Shown: one piece after another, positions 55,003 to 63,286 of the stretch
Layout: each line of letters opens with the position of its first letter
Numbering within the stretch: position 1 is the stretch's first letter
Assembly: GCF_041529975.1 (NCBI RefSeq)
Contig: NZ_CP168030.1
Location: 1,612,001 to 1,676,000, forward strand
Source: Microbacterium maritypicum
GTDB lineage: Bacteria > Actinomycetota > Actinomycetes > Actinomycetales > Microbacteriaceae
Reading direction: 5' to 3'
DNA length: 64,000 bases
Notes under the pieces: generated by a model
Told to the model about the DNA's origin: nothing
The model's input: the letters and a program-made list of their open reading frames with translations, nothing else
Database searches by the model: none
Program-made: the position numbers and the translations under genes

Positions 55003-56555
55003 ACAACCGATCGACTTCCCGCTTCCGTCGCGCCGCCGCGGCCATCGCCGGCCTCGCCGCGGCATCCGTCGCCCTCTCGGGCTGTCTCTACGCGATGATC
55101 CCCGAGCAGTCGTCGCGGCCGGCGACGACCATCGTCCCCGACACCGACGGGGTCGCCGAAGATCTGCTGCCCTTCTATTCGCAGGAACTGGAGTGGACGG
55201 ACTGCGGCCCCGGCTTCGACTGCACCGAGGTGACGGCGCCCCTCGACTGGGAGAACCCGGGGGCCGGTGACATCAGCCTGTCGGTGATCCGCCATCGCGC
55301 GCAGGGGACCCCCGTCGGCTCCCTGTTGACGAACCCGGGCGGACCCGGATCGAGCGGTGTGGAGCTCGTCCAGCGCAGCCTCGACTTCGCCGTCGGGCCC
55401 GATCTCATCGAGAACTACGACGTGATCGGCTTCGACCCGCGCGGAGTCGGGGGCTCGACCGCGGTGACCTGCTACGACGCACCGGAGATGGACGACTACC
55501 TCTACGGCATCCCGTCCGCCGCCCGTGGCACCGCGGAGTGGGAAGCCGAGCTGCTCGACGCGCACAAGTCGTTCGCCGAGGCATGCGAGGCGAACAGTGA
55601 CGGCATCCTGCCGCACATCACGACGGTCAACTCCGCCCGCGACATGGACCTGATCCGCGCGGTGCTGGGCGACAAGCAGCTCAACTATCTCGGCTACTCC
55701 TACGGCACGTTCCTCGGCGCGACCTATGCCAAGCTCTACCCCGAGAAGGCCGGACGCCTGGTGCTCGATGGCGCGATCGATCCGGCGGTTCCGGGTCTCG
55801 AGGTCGGGGCGACTCAGGCTCTGGGCTTCGAGTCGGCGCTGCGCGCCTACATGCAGAACTGTCTCGACTCGGGGAACTGCCCCTTCAACGGCACAGTGGA
55901 CGAGGCGATGGCTGATCTCGGGGCGCTGCTGGCGAGCGTCGACCGCACTCCGCTCGAGAACGGCGATGGGCGGATGATGGGCGCGGACTCCCTGCTGACG
56001 GGGATCATCGCCGCGCTCTACGCCCAGGAAAGCTGGGACATCCTCACCCAGGCCCTCGATGAGGCGCTGCAGGGAGACCCGACCACGGCGTTCCTGCTCG
56101 CCGACTATTACAACAAACGCGGCGATGACGGAATCTACACCGACAACTCCACCGAGGCCTTCCGTGCATACAACTGCATGGACTACCCGGTCGAGGACGA
56201 CCCGGCCGCCGAAGCCGCGATCGAGGCCAAGATCGCCGAGGGCGCGCCGACCATCGCCCCGTACTGGACCGGACCGGACTCCTGCGAGGTCTGGCCCTAC
56301 CCGCCGACCGGCACGCGGGGCGAGATCGCGGCTGAGGGTGCAGGACCCATCCTCGTGATCGGCACGACGAACGATCCGGCGACGCCGTACGAGTGGTCCG
56401 AGTCGCTGGCGGACCAGCTCGAAGAAGGGGTCCTGATCACCCGCGTCGGCGAGGGCCACACCGGTTACAACAAGGGCAACGTCTGTGTGGACGACGCCGT
56501 CGAAGCATTCCTGCTCGACGATGTGGTGCCCGAAGACGGCCTGCGCTGCGAGTGA
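54999..56555 (+). CDS. Secreted alpha/beta hydrolase lipoprotein (TAP-like)
   Basis: This 518-residue protein has a lipoprotein signal with lipobox ALSGC near residue 29, an alpha/beta-hydrolase fold with nucleophile Ser234 in GYSYGTFLGA, and a C-terminal TAP-like domain with the catalytic Asp and His (TTNDPATPYEWS, GEGHTGY). Related enzymes are tripeptidyl aminopeptidases and proline iminopeptidases. It is translationally coupled to holB, a common but unexplained pairing in actinobacteria. Confidence 0.88.
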   Translation: MNNRSTSRFRRAAAAIAGLAAASVALSGCLYAMIPEQSSRPATTIVPDTDGVAEDLLPFYSQELEWTDCGPGFDCTEVTAPLDWENPGAGDISLSVIRHRAQGTPVGSLLTNPGGPGSSGVELVQRSLDFAVGPDLIENYDVIGFDPRGVGGSTAVTCYDAPEMDDYLYGIPSAARGTAEWEAELLDAHKSFAEACEANSDGILPHITTVNSARDMDLIRAVLGDKQLNYLGYSYGTFLGATYAKLYPEKAGRLVLDGAIDPAVPGLEVGATQALGFESALRAYMQNCLDSGNCPFNGTVDEAMADLGALLASVDRTPLENGDGRMMGADSLLTGIIAALYAQESWDILTQALDEALQGDPTTAFLLADYYNKRGDDGIYTDNSTEAFRAYNCMDYPVEDDPAAEAAIEAKIAEGAPTIAPYWTGPDSCEVWPYPPTGTRGEIAAEGAGPILVIGTTNDPATPYEWSESLADQLEEGVLITRVGEGHTGYNKGNVCVDDAVEAFLLDDVVPEDGLRCE

Positions 56556-56624
56556 GGCGGGCTCGATTCGCGACCGGGCACGAGACAGGGTAATATCGGT
56601 GATCGCGCCGCTCACGCGTCGCAC

Positions 56625-56697
56625 GCCGCTTTAGCTCAGTCGGCAGAGCATTTCACTCGTAATGAAAAGGTCGTCAGTTCGATTCTGACAAGCGGCT
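56625..56697 (+). tRNA. tRNA-Thr (anticodon CGT)
   Basis: A complete cloverleaf is visible. The acceptor stem is GCCGCTT/AAGCGGC, the D arm is GCTC/GAGC, the anticodon stem is TTTCA/TGAAA around CTCGTAA (anticodon CGT), and the T arm is GTCAG TTCGATT CTGAC. A TAATAT -10 box is nearby (56591-56596). Confidence 0.95.
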
Positions 56698-56700
56698 CCG

Positions 56701-56735
56701 AAGGCCCCGTGATGTGAAGAACATCACGGGGCCTT
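56701..56735 (+). terminator. Terminator after tRNA-Thr
   Basis: A perfect 15-bp stem (AAGGCCCCGTGATGT and its complement) with a 5-base loop starts 4 bp after the tRNA and is followed by TTCCCG. Confidence 0.85.
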
Positions 56736-56763
56736 TCCCGTTCCAGCGGCGTACCCTCGAATC

Positions 56764-57345
56764 ATGAGCAGAGCGCTTCTGATCGTCGATGTGCAGAACG
56801 ATTTCACGGAGGGTGGTGCACTCGCCGTGACGGGCGGTGATGCGGTGGCCGCTGCCGTCACGACATTCCTCGCCGCGCATGCCTCCGACTACGCGGTGAT
56901 CATCGCGTCGCGGGACTGGCATGACGCGCAGGGAGACAACGGCGGACACTTCGCCGGCACGCCCGACTTCGTCGACTCCTGGCCCGTGCACTGCGTCGCG
57001 GGCACGGAAGGTGCCGACTACGACCCGCTCCTGGTGACGGATGCCGTGACGCACCATGTCCGCAAAGGGCAGGGCAAACCCGCGTACTCGATGTTCGAGG
57101 GGGAGACGGAGGCGGGTGAGACCGTCGGAGCGCTCCTCACTGCCGCGGGAGTGCTCAGTGCCGATGTGGTCGGCATCGCGACCGATCACTGCGTCCGGGC
57201 GTCCGCACTCGACGCGATCGCGCACGGCGTCCATGTACGGATTCTGACCGACCTCGTGGCCGGGGTGGCTCCGGAGCCGAGCGAAGCGGCCCTCGCAGAA
57301 CTCGTGCACGCGGGTGCGGAATTGGTCGAGAGCACCGACGCGTGA
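56764..57345 (+). CDS. pncA: Nicotinamidase
   Basis: This 193-residue isochorismatase-fold enzyme has the catalytic triad region LIVDVQNDF (Asp9), the Lys in VRKGQGKPAYSMFEG, and the Cys in GIATDHCVRASALDA. It also has metal-site residues DWHDAQGD and a cis-peptide motif. It converts nicotinamide to nicotinic acid for NAD salvage and would activate pyrazinamide. It overlaps DUF1697 by 4 bp. Confidence 0.92.
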   Translation: MSRALLIVDVQNDFTEGGALAVTGGDAVAAAVTTFLAAHASDYAVIIASRDWHDAQGDNGGHFAGTPDFVDSWPVHCVAGTEGADYDPLLVTDAVTHHVRKGQGKPAYSMFEGETEAGETVGALLTAAGVLSADVVGIATDHCVRASALDAIAHGVHVRILTDLVAGVAPEPSEAALAELVHAGAELVESTDA

Positions 57346-57875
57346 ACCGCAGCGTCCTGCTGCTTCGGGCTGTGAACGTCAGCGGACGCAACAGCGTGCC
57401 GATGGCACGGTTGCGAGAGGTGCTGGCGACCGACACTGATCTCGCCGACGTGTCGACCTACATCGCGAGCGGCAACATCGTCTGCGCGACGCCGAAGAAC
57501 CCGGATGCCGCGTGCAGCGTCGTCCGCTCGCTCATCCATGAGGAGTTCGGGGTCGACACTCCGGTCATCCACCGAACGCACACGCAGTTGGTCGCGTCGG
57601 AGTCCGCTCAGCCCTTTCCCGAGGGTGACGTGAAGTTCGTGCACGCGATGTTCCTCGAGGGGACGCCCTCGGCGGGGGCGGTCGAGGCGCTGGAGGAGCG
57701 ACGTCTGCCGGAGGAGCGTATCGCGCTGATCGGCAACGACCTGTGGATCGACTACGGGAGTGGTGGAGTGCACTCCACGAAGCTCACGAAGGGGGTGCTG
57801 GACCGTGCGCTGGGCGTGGCCGGGACCGCCCGCAACCTCCGGACGACGCGCACACTCATCGAGCTGACGGCGTGA
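57342..57875 (+). CDS. DUF1697 protein
   Basis: This 177-residue protein shows the DUF1697 pattern: LLLRAVNVSGRNSVPMARLREVL, TYIASGNIV, and the C-terminal TRNL-like TARNLRTTRTLIEL. The function is unknown. It starts with GTG coupled to pncA and ends in an 8-bp tandem repeat array. Confidence 0.85.
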   Translation: MNRSVLLLRAVNVSGRNSVPMARLREVLATDTDLADVSTYIASGNIVCATPKNPDAACSVVRSLIHEEFGVDTPVIHRTHTQLVASESAQPFPEGDVKFVHAMFLEGTPSAGAVEALEERRLPEERIALIGNDLWIDYGSGGVHSTKLTKGVLDRALGVAGTARNLRTTRTLIELTA

Positions 57876-57904
57876 CGGCGTGACGGAGTGACGGAGTGAC
57901 GGCG
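57865..57904 (+). repeat. 8-bp tandem repeat (five units)
   Basis: Five consecutive copies of TGACGG(C/A)G run from 57865 to 57904 across the stop codon of the DUF1697 gene. Every unit contains TGA. The array is prone to slippage, but changes in copy number would mostly alter only the 3' untranslated part. Confidence 0.9.
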
Positions 57905-57928
57905 CCGGAGATCGTCGAGGCCTGAGTC

Positions 57929-58144
57929 TCAGCCCTGGACCCCGCCGGTCTCCGTGCTCAGCGCGGTCGGCGGCGTGTGCGGGTGCGACTGCAGGTCGAC
58001 GCGGCGGGTGCCGCATCCCCCGCACCGCACGTAGAGGATGACGCCCTCACTCGTCGGATGCCGCGACTCGACGAGCCATGCGTGCTCATGGGACGCGGTT
58101 TCGGGCCGGATGCGGGGGATCGGGAGCGTGTTCTGCGAGGTCAT
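57929..58144 (-). CDS. Small zinc-ribbon-like protein (71 aa)
   Basis: This 71-residue protein begins MTSQNTLPIPRIRP and has HAWLVESRHPTSEG followed by YVRCGGCGTRRVDLQ. The pattern suggests a half zinc ribbon with His/Cys ligands. It diverges from the CGNR gene, with a 25-bp gap between starts. The function is unknown. Confidence 0.65.
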   Translation of the reverse strand: MTSQNTLPIPRIRPETASHEHAWLVESRHPTSEGVILYVRCGGCGTRRVDLQSHPHTPPTALSTETGGVQG

Positions 58145-58169
58145 GTACCCAGCGTGATGTAATGGTCTT

Positions 58170-58685
58170 ATGCATCTCAACCCTTACGGCGAATATGCGG
58201 TGCTCCTGGCCGCCTCCCTCGTCAACGACTGGCCGGCCGACCGCGCCGGGATCGAGGAGCGCACCCTCGAGCTGGGCATGACGCAGACGTTCCCGCCGGC
58301 GGCCGATGATCATGAGCGGATCAAGACGGTCATCGACGACTGGCTCGCGATCGTCGACGAGTCTGACCCCGATGCCCGGGCTCTGCTGCTGAACGCCCAG
58401 CTCGCGGCCGCGGCCGCCTACCCGCGGCTCACGAACCACGACGGGGAGGGCTGGCACCTGCACTACCGCGATGACGTGCCGTCACTGCCCTACGTGTTGC
58501 GGGCGATCATCAGCCTCGGCACCTCGCTGCACCTCGTGACACGAGGGATGAGCAGGCTCGGCAGGTGTCAGGCCGCGCCGTGCACGAACGTCGTCGCGGA
58601 CGTGACCCGCAACGGCCGTCAGCGCTTCTGCTCCGTGCGCTGTGCGAACCGCGCGGCCGTCCGACGGCACCGGGCGCGGGCCTGA
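58170..58685 (+). CDS. CGNR zinc finger (ABATE domain) regulator
   Basis: This 171-residue protein has an N-terminal ABATE-like helical domain (LAASLVNDWP) and a C-terminal CGNR-type zinc finger, with CQAAPCTNVVAD and FCSVRCANRAAVRRHR. These proteins are putative transcription factors in actinobacteria. The usual Asn-Arg after the fourth Cys is present (CANR). The targets are unknown. Confidence 0.85.
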   Translation: MHLNPYGEYAVLLAASLVNDWPADRAGIEERTLELGMTQTFPPAADDHERIKTVIDDWLAIVDESDPDARALLLNAQLAAAAAYPRLTNHDGEGWHLHYRDDVPSLPYVLRAIISLGTSLHLVTRGMSRLGRCQAAPCTNVVADVTRNGRQRFCSVRCANRAAVRRHRARA

Positions 58686-58694
58686 CACCGCTGC

Positions 58695-59240
58695 TCAGGC
58701 GGTCTGCCCGGAGTGCTTGCCCTCGCCGATCTCCTCGACGAGCTTCGCGTTGAAGGCGGGCAGGTCGTCGGGCGTGCGGCTGGAGACGAGGCCCTCGTCC
58801 ACGACGACCTCCTCGTCGACCCAGGTCGCCCCCGCATTGCGGAGGTCGGTCGTCAGGCTTGGGTAGCTGGTGAGCGTCCGCCCGTCCACGACACCGGCCT
58901 CGATGAGGATCCAGGCGCCGTGGCAGATCACGCCCACGGGCTTGTGCTGCTCGAAGAAGGACCGCGCGAGGGCGATCGACGGCTTGTCGAGGCGCAGGTG
59001 GTCGGCGTTCACGACGCCGCCGGGAAGCACGAGCGCGTCGAATTGGTCGGCCGACGCGTCGGAGGCGAGGAGATCCACGGCCTGCTCGTGACCGTTCTTC
59101 CCGGTGATCGCGGCGCCGTCCGGGGCGATCAGCGTCGCGCTCGCGCCCTCGGCGGTCACCGCATCCCAGGGGCTGGTGAGCTCGCTGTCCTCGAATCCGT
59201 CCGTCGCCAGGAATGCCACTCGGTTGCCGGTGAGAGTCAT
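58695..59240 (-). CDS. DJ-1/PfpI-family protein (type 1 glutamine amidotransferase-like)
   Basis: This 181-residue protein has Glu17 in ATDGFEDSEL and the nucleophilic Cys106 in GVICHGAWIL, followed by GRTLTSYPS. This matches the YhbO/PfpI group of general stress proteins with proposed deglycase or protease activity. ATG 59240 follows an AAAGGAC ribosome binding site; longer in-frame starts overlap the opposite lipoprotein gene. Confidence 0.88.
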   Translation of the reverse strand: MTLTGNRVAFLATDGFEDSELTSPWDAVTAEGASATLIAPDGAAITGKNGHEQAVDLLASDASADQFDALVLPGGVVNADHLRLDKPSIALARSFFEQHKPVGVICHGAWILIEAGVVDGRTLTSYPSLTTDLRNAGATWVDEEVVVDEGLVSSRTPDDLPAFNAKLVEEIGEGKHSGQTA

Positions 59241-59415
59241 GGTTCGTCGTCCTTTCGTGGAGGGTCGTCCGCGGGGAGCGGACGAGTAGACCCTCTCCCG
59301 GGACACCCGAATGTGGGAAGGGGGTGGCCTCTGCGAGGAGCCGGTGATACAGGAGAAGCCGTCGTCTCCGGAGCGCTCCCCTCGGATTCCGCTGCGGCGG
59401 CAGTAGCATCCAGAC

Positions 59416-59880
59416 ATGCGCGTTCGTCCTGCTCTCGTCCTCCTGCCGATGCTCGTTCTGCTCGCGGCCTGCGCCCCCGAGCCGGCTCCGAGCCCGTCGC
59501 CGTCGACGTCGTCGACCTCTGCGCCGACATCGCCCACTCCCACGCCGTCTGAGACCTCCGCGCCGACCCCGGACCCGACGGAGGCCGCCTCGGAATTCTC
59601 CGGTCCCCAGCTCGTGAATCTCTGCACCGAGAAGACGCGCAGCCTGGCACCGGACGCGACCTACTACGCCGACATGGCGACCACCGAGTGGCTTGCGGAG
59701 AAGTCCCTCTGGTTCGTCGTCATCCCCAAGACGCTGGACGGCCAGGACAGCGTCGCGGTGTGCGCGATCGGCGGTACCCCGAAAGCCCCGACGTTCGAAC
59801 TCGAAGGCGAGACGCTGCCCAGTGGCGTGGCCGACATCCGCGCGGAGCTGCTGGCGGGCGAGCACGACGGCGAATCCTGA
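59416..59880 (+). CDS. Small secreted lipoprotein, unknown function
   Basis: This 154-residue protein has a signal peptide with lipobox LLAAC (Cys19), a Pro/Ser/Thr-rich linker (residues about 20-60) and a compact domain with two Cys (LVNLCTEK, VAVCAIGG). The pattern is common among anchored envelope proteins of Microbacteriaceae. No family is named. Confidence 0.75.
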   Translation: MRVRPALVLLPMLVLLAACAPEPAPSPSPSTSSTSAPTSPTPTPSETSAPTPDPTEAASEFSGPQLVNLCTEKTRSLAPDATYYADMATTEWLAEKSLWFVVIPKTLDGQDSVAVCAIGGTPKAPTFELEGETLPSGVADIRAELLAGEHDGES

Positions 59881-59908
59881 GACAGGTGCCGCCGCGCTCA
59901 CCCTGCGG

Positions 59909-59981
59909 TGGGCCCCGTGGGGCTCGAACCCACGACCCGCGGATTAAAAGTCCGATGCTCTGCCAACTGAGCTAGAGGCCC
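59909..59981 (-). tRNA. tRNA-Lys (anticodon TTT)
   Basis: A minus-strand cloverleaf is visible. The acceptor stem is GGGCCTC/GGGGCCC with G-U pairs, the D arm is GCTC/GAGC, the anticodon stem is TCGGA/TCCGC-type around CTTTTAA (anticodon TTT), and the T arm is GTGGG TTCGAGC CCCAC. The discriminator is A. Confidence 0.95.
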
Positions 59982-60008
59982 CTGCTCAAAGTCTAGTGCG
60001 CACGACGA

Positions 60009-60043
60009 GGGGCCGTCGGCGACAGAACGTCGCCGACGGCCCC
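60009..60043. terminator. Bidirectional terminator beyond fasciclin gene
   Basis: A perfect 15-bp stem (GGGGCCGTCGGCGAC and its complement) with a 5-base loop lies between the tRNA-Lys and the fasciclin gene. The T-rich tail is on the plus side. Confidence 0.85.
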
Positions 60044-60115
60044 TTCTCCTTCCCGGGTGGCTCCCCCTACCCCGAGAAGGCCGCGTGCCGGGTCCTCCTC
60101 CCGGCCATCCCGTGC

Positions 60116-60778
60116 TTAGGAAGCCGGGGGCATCAGGACCGTGTCGATCAGGTACACGGTCGCGTTCGCGGTCTGCACTCCACCACAGACGACCTTGGCG
60201 TCGTTGACCATCCAGTCATCGCCGCTGCCGGTGACTTCGAGCTCGGCACCCTGGACCGTCTTGTGCATGCCCTCGATGTCGGCCGGCTCGATCTGGCCGG
60301 GGACCACGTGGTAGGTCAGGATCGAGCTCAGCGTCTCACTGTCGGTCTTGAGAGCCTCGATGGTGGCCGGGTCGATCTTCGCGAAGGCGTCATCCACCGG
60401 TGCGAACACGGTGAACTCGTCTCCGTTGAGCGTGTCGACGAGGTTCACGTCGGGGTTGAGCTGTCCGCTCACCGCTGCGACCAGCGTGGTCAGCATCGGG
60501 TTGTTGGATGCGGCGACGGCGACCGGGTCCTGGGACATGCCCTGGATCGATCCTGCGCCCTCCGGCACAGCTTCGGCGTAGGCGGCGCAACCGGGGCCCA
60601 CGAGGTTCGCGGCCGGGTCCATCTCCTCCATCGGCGTCGACTCCGACGTCTCCGGAGTCTTGGGCTCGGTGGACTCCTCCGTGGTGCTGCCGCTGCCCAT
60701 CGAACAGGCGGAGAGCAGGAACGCGCTCGCCAGGCCGAGGGTGATGGCTGCGGTGACCTTCTTCTTGGTGCTGAACAT
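60116..60778 (-). CDS. Fasciclin-domain lipoprotein, MPT83/MPT70-like
   Basis: This 220-residue protein has a lipoprotein signal (lipobox LLSAC, Cys near 25), a Ser/Thr/Glu/Pro-rich linker and one FAS1 domain. The domain keeps long stretches typical of mycobacterial MPT70 and MPT83: [58 protein letters not shown] and [20 protein letters not shown]. In mycobacteria these are SigK-controlled antigens. It diverges from dipZ, and a SigK-type promoter lies 50-77 bp upstream. Confidence 0.92.
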   Translation of the reverse strand: MFSTKKKVTAAITLGLASAFLLSACSMGSGSTTEESTEPKTPETSESTPMEEMDPAANLVGPGCAAYAEAVPEGAGSIQGMSQDPVAVAASNNPMLTTLVAAVSGQLNPDVNLVDTLNGDEFTVFAPVDDAFAKIDPATIEALKTDSETLSSILTYHVVPGQIEPADIEGMHKTVQGAELEVTGSGDDWMVNDAKVVCGGVQTANATVYLIDTVLMPPAS

Positions 60779-60827
60779 GTCGAGCTCCTTCAGAACTGAG
60801 CCACGGCCTCTCCGTGGCGTCGAGGGC

Positions 60828-60855
60828 TGTTCGGAGCACCTTCGAGATCGGATGG
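60828..60855 (-). promoter_or_regulatory. SigK-type promoter of fasciclin gene
   Basis: Reading the minus strand, CCATCC (60855-60850) and CGAACA (60833-60828) are separated by 16 bp. This resembles the CCATCC/CGAATA promoter of the mycobacterial SigK regulon and lies 50 bp before the fasciclin start codon. Confidence 0.7.
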
Positions 60856-60890
60856 GAGAAATCTCAGAAATCTCTCAGATCGATCGAATC

Positions 60891-60918
60891 CAATCCGTTG
60901 TCGTCCCCGGAGCGAACA
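60891..60918 (+). promoter_or_regulatory. SigK-type promoter of dipZ
   Basis: CAATCC (60891-60896) and CGAACA (60913-60918) are separated by 16 bp, the same spacing and -10 hexamer as the divergent fasciclin promoter. It lies 24 bp before the dipZ ATG. Confidence 0.7.
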
Positions 60919-60942
60919 GCTCCCGACAGAAGTGGGGACCTC

Positions 60943-62655
60943 ATGGACCTGATCATCATCGGCCTGCTCGGCGGGCTCATCACCGGCATCTCGCCGTGCA
61001 TCCTGCCCGTGCTGCCCGTGATCTTCCTCACCGGGGGCGCCCAGTCCGCGCGGTATGAAGACGAGGTGGTGCCCGCCAGGCGCAGCCGCCCGTACTTCGT
61101 GATCGCGGGGCTGGTGCTGAGCTTCACGCTCGTCACGCTCGGCGGCTCACTGCTGCTCGGGCTGCTGAATCTGCCGCAGGACATCATCCGCTGGGTCGGC
61201 ATCGCGGTGCTGATCATCATCGGCGTCGGGCTCATCGTGCCGCGGTTCCAGCACATCCTCGAGCGCCCGTTCCAGCGGTTCGGTCAGCGCGAGGTGAAGA
61301 ACCGGGGGAGCGGCTTCGGCGTCGGCCTCGCGCTGGGTGCGGTCTTCGTGCCGTGCGCCGGCCCCGTGCTGGCCGCCATCATCGTCGCCGGCTCCACCGG
61401 TCAGATCGGCATCGGAACCGTGCTGCTCACCGTGTCGTTCTCGATCGGCGTGGCGGTGCCGCTGCTGATCTTCGCCCTCGCCGGCCGCAGTGTCGTCGAG
61501 CGCATCCGCTCCTTCCGCTCGAAGGAGCGCGGGCTGCGCATCGCCGCCGGCATCGCGATGATCGCGCTCGCTGTCGGGCTCGTGTTCAACGTGCCCCAGG
61601 CGCTGCAGCGTCTGCTGCCCGACTACACGGCTCCGCTCCAGGAGCAGATCGCCGACTCCGACCAGGTGAAGGACGCCCTCGATCTCGGCGGACTCGTCAA
61701 CGAAGAGAACAAGGATCTCGACAAGTGCACCAACGGTGCCGAGGAACTCGAGTCGTGCGGAACGGCGCCGTCGATCAAGGGCATCCAGGAATGGCTCAAC
61801 ACCCCGAACGGGGAGGCGCTCGACCTCAAGGATCTGCGCGGCCAGGTGGTGCTGATCGACTTCTGGGCGTACTCGTGCATCAACTGCCAGCGTTCGCTCC
61901 CGCACGTGGTCGCCTGGGACGAGGCATACCGCGATGCGGGCCTGCAGGTGATCGGCATCCACTCTCCCGAGTACGCGTTCGAGAAGGACCCGGGCAATGT
62001 GGCGGCCGGCGCGCGAGACTTCGGCATCGAGTACCCGGTCGCCCTCGACAACAACCTGTCGACGTGGACGAACTACCGCAACCGCTACTGGCCCGCCCAC
62101 TACCTGATCGATGCAGAGGGAACCGTGCGCCACATCTCGTTCGGAGAGGGCAACTACGCCGCGACCGAGTCGATGATCCGCGAGCTGTTGAAGGACGCGG
62201 ATCCGTCCGTCGACCTTCCCGGCGCGACAGACGTCGAAGATGACACACCCGATGTGGGGTCGACGACGAGGGAGACATTCCTCGGTTCGTCGAAGGACGT
62301 CAACTACGGCGGCGACGGCGACTACCGCTCCGGCACCAACGCGTACACGTTCCCGAAGGATCAGCCGGCCGACAGCTTCGCGCTCGACGGCGACTGGACG
62401 ATCGAGACGCAGTACGCGACGCCGGAGGGTGATGACGGACGCATCAGCCTCGAGTATCACGCCGCCGAGGTGCGGGTCGTGGTCGCCGGGACGGGAGACA
62501 TCGAGCTCCGACGCGACGACGGATCGACGGAGACCATCGCGATCGACGGCACTCCGCGCTCGTACGAGCTGCTCAAGCAGACCGACATCGCCGAAGGCAC
62601 CCTCACGCTCGACGTCCCGCCCGGAATCCAGGTCTATTCCTTCACATTCGGGTGA
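60943..62655 (+). CDS. dipZ: DipZ: CcdA-thioredoxin fusion
   Basis: This 570-residue protein has an N-terminal CcdA membrane domain with Cys-containing motifs GISPCILPVLPVI and VPCAGPVLAAI. An extracytoplasmic thioredoxin-like domain follows, with Cys312 and Cys315 in YSCINCQRSLPHV, then a C-terminal beta-sandwich (residues about 430-570). It moves reducing equivalents across the membrane to secreted proteins. In M. tuberculosis dipZ lies between mpt83 and mpt70. It is followed 31 bp later by the sigma factor gene. Confidence 0.92.
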   Translation: MDLIIIGLLGGLITGISPCILPVLPVIFLTGGAQSARYEDEVVPARRSRPYFVIAGLVLSFTLVTLGGSLLLGLLNLPQDIIRWVGIAVLIIIGVGLIVPRFQHILERPFQRFGQREVKNRGSGFGVGLALGAVFVPCAGPVLAAIIVAGSTGQIGIGTVLLTVSFSIGVAVPLLIFALAGRSVVERIRSFRSKERGLRIAAGIAMIALAVGLVFNVPQALQRLLPDYTAPLQEQIADSDQVKDALDLGGLVNEENKDLDKCTNGAEELESCGTAPSIKGIQEWLNTPNGEALDLKDLRGQVVLIDFWAYSCINCQRSLPHVVAWDEAYRDAGLQVIGIHSPEYAFEKDPGNVAAGARDFGIEYPVALDNNLSTWTNYRNRYWPAHYLIDAEGTVRHISFGEGNYAATESMIRELLKDADPSVDLPGATDVEDDTPDVGSTTRETFLGSSKDVNYGGDGDYRSGTNAYTFPKDQPADSFALDGDWTIETQYATPEGDDGRISLEYHAAEVRVVVAGTGDIELRRDDGSTETIAIDGTPRSYELLKQTDIAEGTLTLDVPPGIQVYSFTFG

Positions 62656-62686
62656 CGTCTGCACGGGTACGGAGAGGAGATGCGGC

Positions 62687-63286
62687 ATGCTTGTGGAGAT
62701 GGTCATCGATGGAATGGACGTCCCGGAGGACGGCGCGACGCAGGATGCTGTCGGCGACCTCCTCGTGCGCGTCGCCGACGGTGACCAGGCTGCCTTCGCG
62801 GCCCTCTACGACGCCCTCTCCTCCCGCGCCTTCGGGCTGATCCTCCGCGTGCTGGTGAACCGGGCGCAGAGCGAGGAGGTCCTGCAGGAGGTCTTCCTGG
62901 AGATCTGGCAATCCGCTTCCCGCTTCGCTCCGAACAGAGGTCAAGGACGAACGTGGGTCATGACGATCGCACATCGTCGGGCCGTCGACCGGGTGCGGGC
63001 ATCGCAGTCGAGCGCCGACCGCGATGTGCGGGCCGGATTCAAGGACATCGGTGTGGCACACGACAGCGTCGCAGAACAGGTGGAGCTGGGAATCGAAGGC
63101 GAGAAGGTCGTCGACGCTCTCTCGGGGCTTCCTGAGGTGCAGCGCGAGGCACTCGTCCTCGCCTACTACGGCGGTTACAGTCAGAACGAGATCGCGGCCC
63201 TGGTGGGCGCGCCGCTGGGGACGATCAAGACACGGATGCGAGACGGGCTGACCCGTTTGCGCACGGCGATGGGGGTGACGGCATGA
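62687..63286 (+). CDS. sigK: ECF sigma factor, SigK-like
   Basis: This 199-residue sigma factor has region 2 (FAALYDALSSRAFGLILRVL, SEEVLQEVFLEIWQSASRF, TWVMTIAHRRAVDRVR) and region 4 (LSGLPEVQREALVLAYYGG, YSQNEIAALVGAPLGTIKTR). It belongs to the ECF19/SigK type that pairs with RskA. ATG 62687 follows GGAGAGGAG at 7 bp. Its likely targets are the divergent fasciclin and dipZ promoters next door. Confidence 0.88.
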   Translation: MLVEMVIDGMDVPEDGATQDAVGDLLVRVADGDQAAFAALYDALSSRAFGLILRVLVNRAQSEEVLQEVFLEIWQSASRFAPNRGQGRTWVMTIAHRRAVDRVRASQSSADRDVRAGFKDIGVAHDSVAEQVELGIEGEKVVDALSGLPEVQREALVLAYYGGYSQNEIAALVGAPLGTIKTRMRDGLTRLRTAMGVTA

